Origin: Azonexus sp.
Lineage (GTDB): Bacteria; Pseudomonadota; Gammaproteobacteria; Burkholderiales; Rhodocyclaceae
Assembly: GCA_031285115.1 (NCBI GenBank)
Contig: JAITWU010000317.1
Span: 1 to 26,258 of the forward strand
Direction of reading: 5' to 3'
DNA length: 26,258 nt
Shown here: one piece after another, positions 8,996 through 16,510 of the stretch
How positions within the stretch are numbered: the stretch's first letter is position 1
Layout: every line of letters begins with the position of its first letter
The notes under the pieces: generated by a model
Told to the model about the DNA's origin: nothing
Databases searched by the model: none
The model's input: only the letters and a program-made list of their open reading frames with translations
Made by a program: the position numbers and the translations under genes

Positions 8996-10343
8996 TCTTT
9001 ATACCCGCCTGGTCGCGGGCCTGATTTTTCCCCTCCATGAGCGCCTCAAGCACCACAACAGTGTCGCCGTCCGGCAGCAGCTTGAGGCATCGCAATGGTG
9101 GCCGCGAGAACGGCTGGCCGCGCTGCAACTGGAACGGCTGCGCCGCCTGCTGACCCGCGCCCGGACGCAGGTTCCCTATTACCGCCAACTGTTTGCCAGC
9201 CTCGACTTTGACGCCGCCGCCATCGCCTCGCTCGACGATTTGCGCCGCCTGCCCTTTCTCACCAAGGCGGTGATCCGCCAGCATCAGGAACAGATCAAAG
9301 CCGATGACGCAGTGGCTCTCTCCCGCTTCAACACCGGCGGTTCATCCGGCGAACCGCTGATTTTCTTTATCGGCAACGAGCGCGTCAGCCACGATGTCGC
9401 CGCCAAATGGCGGGCAACGCGCTGGTGGGGCGTCGATATTGGCGACCCGGAAATCGTCGTCTGGGGCAGCCCGATCGAACTGAGCGCCCAGGATCGGCTG
9501 CGCCAGTTCCGCGACCGCCTGCTGCGCACCCGGCTGCTGCCTGCCTTTGAAATGAACGAAGCCAATCTCGACGGCTTCGTCGCCACCATTCGCGCCACCC
9601 GACCGGCCATGCTGTTCGGCTACCCATCGTCGCTATCCTTGATTGCCCGCCACGCCGAAAAACGCGGTCTGGCGATGAACGATCTCGGCATCAAGGTCGC
9701 TTTCGTCACCTCGGAACGCCTCTACGACCACCAAAAAGCCGATATTTCCCGCGTTTTCGGCTGCCCGACGGCCAATGGCTACGGTGGCCGCGACGCCGGT
9801 TTCATCGCCCACCAGTGCCCGCAAGGCGGGATGCACCTGACGGCGGAAGACATCATCGTCGAGATCATCGACAAGGACGGCCAGCCCCTGCCCGACGGCG
9901 AAGCTGGCGAAGTCGTCGTCACCCATCTCGCCACCGGCGATTTTCCCTTCATCCGCTACCGCACCGGCGATGTTGCCGTGCGCTCGTCGCGCACCTGCCC
10001 CTGCGGCCGGGGCTTGCCGATGCTCGAAGAAATCCAGGGCCGGACGACCGATTTCATCGTCGCCGCCGACGGCACCCTGATGCACGGTCTGGCCGTGGTC
10101 TACCCGATCCGCGACATTCCCGGCATCGCCGCCTTCAAAGTGGTGCAGGAAACGCGGCAGCGCGTTACCGTCCAGATCGTCCCCAATGAGCGCTGCGACG
10201 CCCGTGTCGAGCAGCAAATCACAGATGGCATCAAGGCCCGCCTCGGGCAGAGCGTTGAGGTTGTGGTCATCCGGGTTGCCGACATCGCCCGGGAAAAATC
10301 GGGCAAATACCGCTACGTGCAAAGTCTGGTTGCCGGGAGTTGA
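8988..10343 (+). CDS. CapK/phenylacetate-CoA-ligase-like adenylate-forming enzyme
   Basis: A 451-residue member of the PaaK/CapK branch of the adenylate-forming superfamily. The start at 8988 is supported by GGAG six bases upstream and gives MADLYTRLVAGLIFPLHERL, a usual CapK opening. Landmarks are the helix ending in VPYYRQLF, the nucleotide loop SRFNTGGSSGEP (112-123), LFGYPSSLSLIA, the adenine-contact region NGYGGRDAGFIAHQC, and the hinge GEVVVTHLATGDFPFIRYRTGD. Cys277, His283, Cys337 and Cys339 (HQCPQGGMH and TCPCGRG) resemble a small metal site. PaaK makes an acyl-CoA by way of an acyl-adenylate. CapK-like homologues in capsule loci are of unknown chemistry but probably activate a carboxylate. 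Beside deacetylase, acyltransferase and ATP-grasp genes, it may supply an activated acyl group for EPS decoration. Confidence 0.88.
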   Translation: MADLYTRLVAGLIFPLHERLKHHNSVAVRQQLEASQWWPRERLAALQLERLRRLLTRARTQVPYYRQLFASLDFDAAAIASLDDLRRLPFLTKAVIRQHQEQIKADDAVALSRFNTGGSSGEPLIFFIGNERVSHDVAAKWRATRWWGVDIGDPEIVVWGSPIELSAQDRLRQFRDRLLRTRLLPAFEMNEANLDGFVATIRATRPAMLFGYPSSLSLIARHAEKRGLAMNDLGIKVAFVTSERLYDHQKADISRVFGCPTANGYGGRDAGFIAHQCPQGGMHLTAEDIIVEIIDKDGQPLPDGEAGEVVVTHLATGDFPFIRYRTGDVAVRSSRTCPCGRGLPMLEEIQGRTTDFIVAADGTLMHGLAVVYPIRDIPGIAAFKVVQETRQRVTVQIVPNERCDARVEQQITDGIKARLGQSVEVVVIRVADIAREKSGKYRYVQSLVAGS

Positions 10344-10346
10344 TGG

Positions 10347-10994
10347 ATGTCGCACAACGAACCCGACAAGATGCTGGCGTCAGACTCGCGGCAAGGCGAC
10401 ATCGCCAGCCTGAAGCGGCGCTTGACGAGCTTGATCACCGACAACTTCGGCACGCACCGGGGCTTGGCGAGAATGTTGCTCGGCGAAGCCGAATATCTGG
10501 CGGGCCGGGTCAATCCATTTCTCCAGCCCGACCTGGCCGCGACGCAGCGGCTGGTCTTCGTCTGCCTCGGCAACATCAACCGCAGCGCCTTTGCTCAAGG
10601 CGTTGCTGCGGCCAACGGGCTGCATACCGCCTCGATCGGACTGGCAGCTTCGACCGGCAATCCCGCCTTCCCGATGGCAATCGACACCGCCCGTCGTTTC
10701 AGTATTGACCTGGCAGCCCATCGCGCCACCGATTTCACCGATTATGAATATCGCCCCGGCGACCTGCTGCTGGCGATGGAAATTCGCCACGCGCATCGCT
10801 TGGTCCGCCAAGGAATCCCACAAGCAGCCATCGCCTTGCTGGGGCATTGGGCAACGCCGCATCGCATTCATCTGCACGACCCGCATACCCTTTCCGGCGC
10901 TTACTTCCGCACCTGTTTCAGCCTCATCGCCTCGGCTGTCCGGGAACTGGCTACCGATTGCCGGAACGCGGGCAGCCCGTGTGTCACCGCATGA
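10347..10994 (+). CDS. Low-molecular-weight protein-tyrosine-phosphatase-like protein
   Basis: A 215-residue protein whose C-terminal 150 residues fit the LMW-PTP fold. The phosphate loop FVCLGNINRSAFAQ satisfies C-x5-R-S (Cys73, Arg79, Ser80), and a likely general acid is Asp178 in LHDPHTLSGAYF. It departs from classic Wzb/Etp phosphatases: an approximately 65-residue helical, basic extension precedes the loop, the usual CRSP is NRSA, and the aromatic after DP is His. In capsule systems such enzymes dephosphorylate a BY-kinase (Wzc), but no kinase is in this window. It could instead act on a small phosphorylated intermediate. It begins 3 bases after the CapK-like gene and overlaps the deacetylase start (ATGA), so it belongs to the accessory cassette. 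Confidence 0.85.
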   Translation: MSHNEPDKMLASDSRQGDIASLKRRLTSLITDNFGTHRGLARMLLGEAEYLAGRVNPFLQPDLAATQRLVFVCLGNINRSAFAQGVAAANGLHTASIGLAASTGNPAFPMAIDTARRFSIDLAAHRATDFTDYEYRPGDLLLAMEIRHAHRLVRQGIPQAAIALLGHWATPHRIHLHDPHTLSGAYFRTCFSLIASAVRELATDCRNAGSPCVTA

Positions 10995-11953
10995 ACGTCC
11001 ACCTGACCTTCGACATCGAGATCTGGTGCAACGGCTGGGCGCATCTCGACCAAGAATTTGCCAGTTGCTATCCGCGCTACGTCTACGGCCACTCGCAACA
11101 CGGCGACTATGCCCTGCCAAAAACGCTGGAAATTCTCAATCGCTACGGCTTGCCGGGCGTGTTTTTTGTCGAACCGCTGTTCTCGGCCAAGTTCGGCGCT
11201 TCGTATCTGGAGGAGATCGTCCGCCTGATCGACGATGCCGGTCAGGAAACGCAACTGCATCTGCATCCGGAATGGACCGACGAAATCCGCCCGGCCATCA
11301 TTGCCGATGTTTCCGGCAAACGGCAACATCTCACCTACTACACACAAGATGAACAAACAGCCCTGATCCGCCACGCCAAAGCCCTGCTCGAAAACGCCCT
11401 GGGCAAACCGGTATCGGCCTTCCGGGCCGGTAGTTACGCGCTCAACGAAGAGACCTTTACGGCGCTCGCCAACAACGGGATAACCGTCGATTCGAGCATC
11501 AACCCTTGCTATGCCATCAGCGCGCCGGAACTCGTCCGCCAACACGGCGCTGTCGCGCCGTTTATGGTGAATGGGGTTGCCGCCTATCCGGTGAGCGTAT
11601 TCGGCGATGGTTTCGGACGGCAACGCCCGGCCCAGGTGGGCGCTTGCAGTTTTGGCGAAATGCGTCAGGCGCTTGAATCTGCCCGCGATGCGGGGTACAG
11701 CGATTTCGTGATCGTCTCGCACAATTTTGAAATGCTCAAACCGGGCCGCGCAGACCCCGATTTTGTCGTTGTCCGCCGTTTTGAGCGCCTGTGCCACTAT
11801 CTTGCCGCCAACAAAAGCCAATATTCGGTCGGCGGATTTGGCAACCATGCAGACATTCAGCCATCGTCCGGAAAATCTCGGCTACCCCGAACAGGCATGT
11901 TGTCGACGACATGGCGCATCGCCGAACAACTCGTCCGCCGTGGGCTTTCCTGA
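10991..11953 (+). CDS. Polysaccharide deacetylase-family protein (NodB-like)
   Basis: A 320-residue carbohydrate esterase family 4-like protein. I set the start at the ATG at 10991 (ATGA overlap with the phosphatase stop) because it yields MNVHLTFDIEIWCNGW. The TFDIE motif supplies the catalytic Asp of motif 1. Metal ligands are likely in QLHLHPEW (His90, His92), and motif 3-like FRAGSYALNE and GITVDSS follow. SHNFEML near the C-terminus is another typical His-containing motif. There is no signal peptide, so it may act on a cytosolic lipid-linked or nucleotide-linked sugar. The DIE-type first motif differs from the FDDGY form in the second deacetylase at 16511, so the two are not recent duplicates. 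The expected role is N- or O-deacetylation of EPS precursors. Confidence 0.88.
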   Translation: MNVHLTFDIEIWCNGWAHLDQEFASCYPRYVYGHSQHGDYALPKTLEILNRYGLPGVFFVEPLFSAKFGASYLEEIVRLIDDAGQETQLHLHPEWTDEIRPAIIADVSGKRQHLTYYTQDEQTALIRHAKALLENALGKPVSAFRAGSYALNEETFTALANNGITVDSSINPCYAISAPELVRQHGAVAPFMVNGVAAYPVSVFGDGFGRQRPAQVGACSFGEMRQALESARDAGYSDFVIVSHNFEMLKPGRADPDFVVVRRFERLCHYLAANKSQYSVGGFGNHADIQPSSGKSRLPRTGMLSTTWRIAEQLVRRGLS

Positions 11954-11965
11954 GAGCGCCGGGCC

Positions 11966-13069
11966 ATGAACAAGAGTTTTTCGGTCTATCTCGATCTGGT
12001 GCGCTTTCTCGCCGCCTGCCTCGTCTATCTTTACCATTCCAACCAGCGTCTGCTGGTCGGGGAAATCCTGCCGGCAAGTCATTTCGGCCACAGCGCGGTG
12101 ATTGTATTTTTCGTTCTCTCCGGCTTTGTGATCGCCTACGTCACCGATACCAAGGAAAAAACCTGGACCAGTTACGCGGCGAGCCGTCTATCACGCATTT
12201 ATTCGGTAGCCGCGCCAGCAATTCTTCTGACCCTGATTCTCGACAGTGTCGGACGCAATCTTTATCCGGCGCTTTATGCCGACTACCCCTACGACCAGTT
12301 TCTGATCCGCGCCATCGGCTCGTTCTTTTTTGCCAACGAGGTCTGGTTCGTCTCGATCACCAGTTTTTCCAATGTCCCTTATTGGTCGATCTGCTATGAA
12401 ATCTGGTACTACGCCGCCTTCGGCATCCTGATGTTCCTGCCGCGCAAGATAGCGATCATCCTGCTCCTGCTGCTCGCCGCCGTGCTCGGCCCCAAGATCG
12501 CGCTCCTCGCGCCGATCTGGGGCATGGGGGTAGCGCTCTATCACTGGCAAGCCCCGAAGCGCCTGTCGGTCCCCGTGGCCTGGTGTCTGTTCTGGGCAAC
12601 AGTCGTAGCGATTGTGTTATTTCATAGCTACGGTGTTTCCCCGCTTTTCACGGAATGGCTGAAAACGCAGATGGGTACGGATTTGCACCATCAATTCACC
12701 TTCTCCAAATTTTTCCCTGCCGACTACATCCTCGGCATTCTGGTAACAGCGAACTTTGCCGCGATGCGCCGCGTCGCCGGGCAGATCGCACCGTTGATGC
12801 AGTTCATCGAGCGCCCGGTCAAAACGCTCGCCAGCTATACTTTTACCCTCTACCTGCTGCACCAACCACTTTTTCTCTTCTGGGCCGCCGTGCTGCATGG
12901 CAATCCGTCCGGATATGGCTACTGGCTGGCGACCACCGTGCTGATGGCCATCTCGGTCGGCCTCATCGGGTACTTTACGGAAAACAGGCGACGGAGACTG
13001 TGCCAAGGCATTGAAAGCGCCTTGTGCCGGATTGCCGGGCGACTGAGCGCAGGTTATGACAAAGCCTGA
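11966..13069 (+). CDS. Acyltransferase 3 family membrane protein (OafA-like)
   Basis: A 367-residue polytopic inner-membrane protein with about ten hydrophobic helices. The N-terminus YLDLVRFLAACLVYLYHSNQ is the family hallmark, with Arg and His expected at the acyl-transfer centre. AVIVFFVLSGFVIAYV and SRLSRIYSVAAPAILL follow, as in O-antigen and EPS O-acetylases of the Acyl_transf_3 (PF01757-type) family. It probably moves acetyl or another acyl group across or onto the sugar repeat at the membrane. It starts 12 bases after the deacetylase stop, with a weak GAGAG upstream, and its last 14 bases overlap the ATP-grasp gene. The C-terminal tail is cytosolic and basic (ENRRRRLCQG). Confidence 0.9.
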   Translation: MNKSFSVYLDLVRFLAACLVYLYHSNQRLLVGEILPASHFGHSAVIVFFVLSGFVIAYVTDTKEKTWTSYAASRLSRIYSVAAPAILLTLILDSVGRNLYPALYADYPYDQFLIRAIGSFFFANEVWFVSITSFSNVPYWSICYEIWYYAAFGILMFLPRKIAIILLLLLAAVLGPKIALLAPIWGMGVALYHWQAPKRLSVPVAWCLFWATVVAIVLFHSYGVSPLFTEWLKTQMGTDLHHQFTFSKFFPADYILGILVTANFAAMRRVAGQIAPLMQFIERPVKTLASYTFTLYLLHQPLFLFWAAVLHGNPSGYGYWLATTVLMAISVGLIGYFTENRRRRLCQGIESALCRIAGRLSAGYDKA

Positions 13070-14273
13070 AGCCTTGCCGCCCTGCATTGTCCTCGGTCTG
13101 GAAACCCAGATCGGTCTGGCTATTGTCCGGGAACTCGGTCGCGCCGGTGTGCCGGTGATCGGCATCGCCCACTCCCGGCATGCGCTTGGCTTGCATTCCC
13201 GCTACCTGGCGCGGCGCATCGTCATTGAGCAGCCGCGCAGCGAGGCGTTGCTCGAACAGATTCGCGCACTGGGCGAAGAATTTGGCGAAATCCCGCTGCT
13301 CACGGTGTCCGAATCCAACCTCAACTGGCTGCTCGGCAACCACCAGCATCTCGGCAAAGTCAAAGCTGTCCTGCCCCGGGCCGACGCGCTCCAGATCGTC
13401 CTCGACAAGGAGAAAACGCTGGCCGTTGCCGAATCTGTTGGTATTTCGACACCGCCAACCGTCGAGCCAACTTCGCTTGAAGCCATCGAACAACTGGCCC
13501 GAACACTCGCCTTCCCGGTGGTGTTGAAATGGAAAGATCCGAATGCCATCGGCCCACTGCTATCGACGCATGGAATATCGTTTCTCAAGACGGAATATGC
13601 GCAGAATGCCGAACAATTGATCGCCATCGGCAAGCGTTACCAGTCGCTGGGCAAATGGCCGCTGATCCAGGAATATTGCCCCGGCAGCGGACTTGGACAG
13701 TTTTTTTTCATGCATCAAGGAGAAGCCTTGCGCCGTTTCCAGCATCTTCGCATTGCCGAGTGGCCGCCAGAAGGTGGTTTTTCGAGTGTCTGCGACAGCC
13801 TGCCGCTGACGGAACATGCCGACTTGCAGGAAAAATCGCTGGCTTTGCTGCGAGCCATCGGCTGGGAAGGCGTCGCCATGGTCGAATATCGCCTCGACCG
13901 GCAAACCGGCAAAGCAGTGCTGATGGAAATCAATGGCCGCTTCTGGGGCAGCTTTCCGCTGGCGGTGCAATGTGGCGCCGGTTTCGCACTGCTCGCCTAC
14001 CTGGTGAATGGACTCGGCAGAAAGGCAGCTTTGGGGGAAGTGGAGAGCGGACGCCGCTGCCGGATGATGAGCACGGAAATCAAGCGCCTGATCCGGATAT
14101 TATTCAAACTGGGCAAGATCAGTGACCCATTTTTCAAAGTTGCTCCCGGCAAAGAGCTAAAACGCTTCTGGCTGGATTTTTTCAGGGCCGGGGTCGGTTA
14201 TTACGTTTGGTCGCCGGACGACCCGGCCCCGTTCCGGGCTGATTTGACCAATATGCTTCTGCGACGAACATGA
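13056..14273 (+). CDS. ATP-grasp family carboxylate-amine ligase-like protein
   Basis: A 405-residue ATP-grasp protein. It has an N-terminal preATP-grasp Rossmann fold (IVLGLETQIGLAIVRELGRAGVPVIGI), an ATP-binding lysine segment FPVVLKWKDPNAIG, and the hinge LIQEYCPGSGLGQFFF. The metal-binding end is EGVAMVEYRLDRQTGKAVLMEINGRFWGS, with Glu and Asn in MEINGRFWG. Such enzymes join a carboxylate to an amine or thiol through an acyl-phosphate. In polysaccharide loci they can attach amino acids to sugars. The substrate is unknown. The 14-base overlap with the acyltransferase and its position at the end of the CapK-phosphatase-deacetylase-acyltransferase series suggest a common decoration pathway. 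GC content falls slightly toward the 3' end. Confidence 0.87.
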   Translation: MTKPEALPPCIVLGLETQIGLAIVRELGRAGVPVIGIAHSRHALGLHSRYLARRIVIEQPRSEALLEQIRALGEEFGEIPLLTVSESNLNWLLGNHQHLGKVKAVLPRADALQIVLDKEKTLAVAESVGISTPPTVEPTSLEAIEQLARTLAFPVVLKWKDPNAIGPLLSTHGISFLKTEYAQNAEQLIAIGKRYQSLGKWPLIQEYCPGSGLGQFFFMHQGEALRRFQHLRIAEWPPEGGFSSVCDSLPLTEHADLQEKSLALLRAIGWEGVAMVEYRLDRQTGKAVLMEINGRFWGSFPLAVQCGAGFALLAYLVNGLGRKAALGEVESGRRCRMMSTEIKRLIRILFKLGKISDPFFKVAPGKELKRFWLDFFRAGVGYYVWSPDDPAPFRADLTNMLLRRT

Positions 14274-14288
14274 ACGGAAAAACAAGCA

Positions 14289-15584
14289 ATGCGTGACCTG
14301 CTGATCGCCGGATTCATATTTGTCGGCCTGATCGCCACATTAAGAAAACCGTGGCAGGGCGCTATCCTGTGGATCGTCATCAGTGTGCTCAATCCGCACC
14401 TGCTCGGGGTCACCATGGCTAAACAGCCCGTGGCCGCCGTCGTCGCCGCTACGACCGTCTTCGCCGCGCTGATTCGCCGGGCCGATTTCTCCATTCCCTG
14501 GAAAGCGCCGCTGGTCTGGTTCACCCTGTTCACCGCCTGGATGTGCATCACCTGGCTTGTCTCAGGGGCGCTCGCCGCAAATTACGAGATGTGGGACAAA
14601 GTGATGAAGATCAACTTCATGCTCTTCGTCGTCTACAGTCTGATCGTTACCCGCCGGCAGATCGACTGGGTCATCTGGGCCATTGCCGGTTCATTGTGTT
14701 ACTACGGCGTCAAGGGCGGCGTCTTCACCATACTGACCGCCGGCGCCTATCGGGTCTGGGGGCCGGATGGCACTTTCATTGCTGGCAACAATGAAATTGC
14801 GCTGGCGCTGATCATCGGCATTCCCCTGCTCTGGTATCTGCGGTTTACCCTGAAAAACCGTTGGCTGCGCCTGGGCATGCTGGCAGCCATGTTGCTATGC
14901 GCCATCGCCGCGCTCGGCAGTCATTCGCGCGGCGCTCTGCTGGCGCTGATCGCCATGACCTTGTTCTTCTGGGTGCGCAGCCGACACAAGGCGAAAATCG
15001 GCCTCGCCATCCTCTGCCTTGCGCCGATCCTCCTCGGGCTGATGTCACAGGGCTGGGAAGAGCGCATGGCGACTATCCAGACTTACGAGGAAGATCGCTC
15101 GGCGATGGGCCGCATCAATGCCTGGTGGATGGCTTACAACCTGGCCAAGGCCAATTTTTTCGGCGGCAGCTTTGAAACGGCGACTCCCATCTTCTTCGCC
15201 CTCTATGCACCGGACCCGACTGCCATCCACGGGCCGCACAGTATCTATTTTCAGACGCTCGGCTCACATGGTTTCCTCGGCCTCTTCCTTTTCCTCGCCA
15301 TGTGGCTGTCGACCTGGATGACCTGCAACCGCGTTCGCAAGCTAACCCGGGACAAGCCGGAAAAACAGGGAGACTTCCTGCTGGCCTCGATGATCCAGGT
15401 GTCACTGGCCGGCTTTGCCGTCGGCGGCGCTTTCCTCGGCCTTGCCTATTTCGACATGCCTTATTTCCTCATGGCAATGGCGTTGCGTCTGTTGTGGCTG
15501 GAAGAAAAGGAAGCCAAGGCCACCGGCGCGCCGCTCAACCCGGTCACCAGCCCCCCGCCCTGGATTTCGTCAGGCAACCCATGA
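14289..15584 (+). CDS. Putative O-glycosylation ligase, exosortase A-associated
   Basis: A 431-residue polytopic membrane protein of the Wzy_C/O-antigen ligase superfamily. The N-terminus (MRDLLIAGFIFVGLIATLRK..NPHLL) matches the XrtA-associated ligase group (TIGR03097, from memory). The superfamily motif SHSRGALLAL (211-220) and the periplasmic loop motif IHGPHSIYFQTLGSHGFLGL (His317) are present. These loops normally hold the Arg and His residues that handle the lipid-linked glycan. It probably transfers the polysaccharide to an acceptor protein or polymerises it in the periplasm. It begins 15 bases after the ATP-grasp gene and ends in an ATGA with the next small reading frame. The C-terminal tail is short, proline-rich and probably cytosolic. 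Confidence 0.92.
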   Translation: MRDLLIAGFIFVGLIATLRKPWQGAILWIVISVLNPHLLGVTMAKQPVAAVVAATTVFAALIRRADFSIPWKAPLVWFTLFTAWMCITWLVSGALAANYEMWDKVMKINFMLFVVYSLIVTRRQIDWVIWAIAGSLCYYGVKGGVFTILTAGAYRVWGPDGTFIAGNNEIALALIIGIPLLWYLRFTLKNRWLRLGMLAAMLLCAIAALGSHSRGALLALIAMTLFFWVRSRHKAKIGLAILCLAPILLGLMSQGWEERMATIQTYEEDRSAMGRINAWWMAYNLAKANFFGGSFETATPIFFALYAPDPTAIHGPHSIYFQTLGSHGFLGLFLFLAMWLSTWMTCNRVRKLTRDKPEKQGDFLLASMIQVSLAGFAVGGAFLGLAYFDMPYFLMAMALRLLWLEEKEAKATGAPLNPVTSPPPWISSGNP

Positions 15585-15796
15585 AAAGCAAATGGTTACG
15601 ATTCCTCGGCATTATCGCGCCACTCGCTATCATTGCCTTGATCTGGACTCCTCCCCTCCGTCACTATCTGGTTTTATCGGCGGCGTTTTGGCAACATGCT
15701 GCAAGTCTGCGCCGTTATCGGCTGGATTGGCGTCGGACTGTTTTTACACCTGTGGTATTTCCCATGAATTTACGACTATCCGGAGATTTGCCATGA
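15581..15796 (+). CDS. Small membrane-protein ORF, possibly frameshifted
   Basis: A 71-residue frame overlaps the genes on both sides by ATGA. Its first half, MKSKWLRFLGIIAPLAIIALIWTPPL, is a convincing basic-then-hydrophobic transmembrane segment with good codon use. The second half in this frame is basic, with poor third-position GC. From about 15660 a different frame becomes more gene-like: it reads RRRFGNMLQVCAVIGWIG and then GVGLFLHLWYFP, ending at a TGA at 15765-15767. Joined by a shift near 15660-15690, the two halves would form a two-helix protein of about 60 residues. This could be a real small protein with a sequencing error or mutation, a programmed shift, or two microproteins (the second from the ATG at 15696). 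I do not recognise a family. Confidence 0.45.
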   Translation: MKSKWLRFLGIIAPLAIIALIWTPPLRHYLVLSAAFWQHAASLRRYRLDWRRTVFTPVVFPMNLRLSGDLP

Positions 15797-16467
15797 CGCG
15801 ATCCATCAAGCTCTGGTCGAACGCCTTGTTGTTAAGCGCCATCATCGGCAGTTCACGGGTCATGGCCTACGCCCTTGATCCCGCTTGCGGCGATCTGACC
15901 GAGAATTATCTGCACAAACCGACGGACTACCGCACCGCACCGCAAGAACAACTGAATCTGGTTGAACGCCCCCATTTCCGCACCGAGCATGCGACGATTC
16001 TCAAGGGGCAGACTGAAGCCTCTTCCGGATACGGCCAAAGCTATGGTGGCCTGATGGCTGGTTTTGACTACACCTTGCGCGTTTTTCCCAATCACCACCT
16101 GGCGTTGCAAGACATCGACCGCCTCGGTCTGATGTTGAAGACGGAAAAACCGGCAAAGGCGCATTTCTCCCTGGAGTGTTATTACAAACGCGCCATCGCC
16201 TTCGTTCCTGATGACTCAGTCGTGCGCCTGCTCTACGGTCTGTACCTGAACCGCCGGGGCAGAATCAAGGAAGGCGTGGAACAGTTGCAGGCGGCCGAAG
16301 AAAATGCGCCCGACGATAGCAACGTCCAGTACAACCTTGGTCTGGCCTGGTTTCAGATCAAGGACTATGACAAGGCGCGCGAGTACGCCAAACGCGCCTA
16401 CGAAGGCGGCTTCCCCCTGCCCGGCCTGCGCCAGATGCTGATCAAGGCCGGGCAGTGGAAGGAATAA
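15793..16467 (+). CDS. Exported tetratricopeptide-repeat protein
   Basis: A 224-residue protein. I chose the ATG at 15793, which has GGAG seven bases upstream. It gives an N-terminal signal peptide (basic MTRSIK, hydrophobic ALLLSAIIGSS, likely cleavage after VMAYA). The mature N-terminal region (CGDLTENYLHKPTDYRTAP) is not recognised. From about residue 120 there are TPR-like helices: HFSLECYYKRAIAFVPDDSVVRLLYGLYLNRRG, EGVEQLQAAEENAPDDSNVQYNLGLAWF and DYDKAREYAKRAYEGGFP. It is probably periplasmic and could scaffold the synthesis or export machinery, as TPR proteins do in alginate and PNAG systems, but no direct homology to those is claimed. Two cysteines are visible after the signal, in ACGD and LECYY. 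Confidence 0.85.
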   Translation: MTRSIKLWSNALLLSAIIGSSRVMAYALDPACGDLTENYLHKPTDYRTAPQEQLNLVERPHFRTEHATILKGQTEASSGYGQSYGGLMAGFDYTLRVFPNHHLALQDIDRLGLMLKTEKPAKAHFSLECYYKRAIAFVPDDSVVRLLYGLYLNRRGRIKEGVEQLQAAEENAPDDSNVQYNLGLAWFQIKDYDKAREYAKRAYEGGFPLPGLRQMLIKAGQWKE

Positions 16468-16500
16468 ACCATGCTCGTTAACGTCAGCCCGATGCGCAGT

Positions 16501-16505
16501 GGAGG
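16501..16505 (+). promoter_or_regulatory. Strong ribosome-binding site favouring a TTG start
   Basis: GGAGG sits 5 bases before the TTG at 16511 and directly after the GTG at 16499, so it overlaps the longer version of the gene. It supports initiation at 16511. A 12-codon reading frame (16471-16509) stops one base before that TTG. Confidence 0.6.
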
Positions 16506-16510
16506 TTAAG

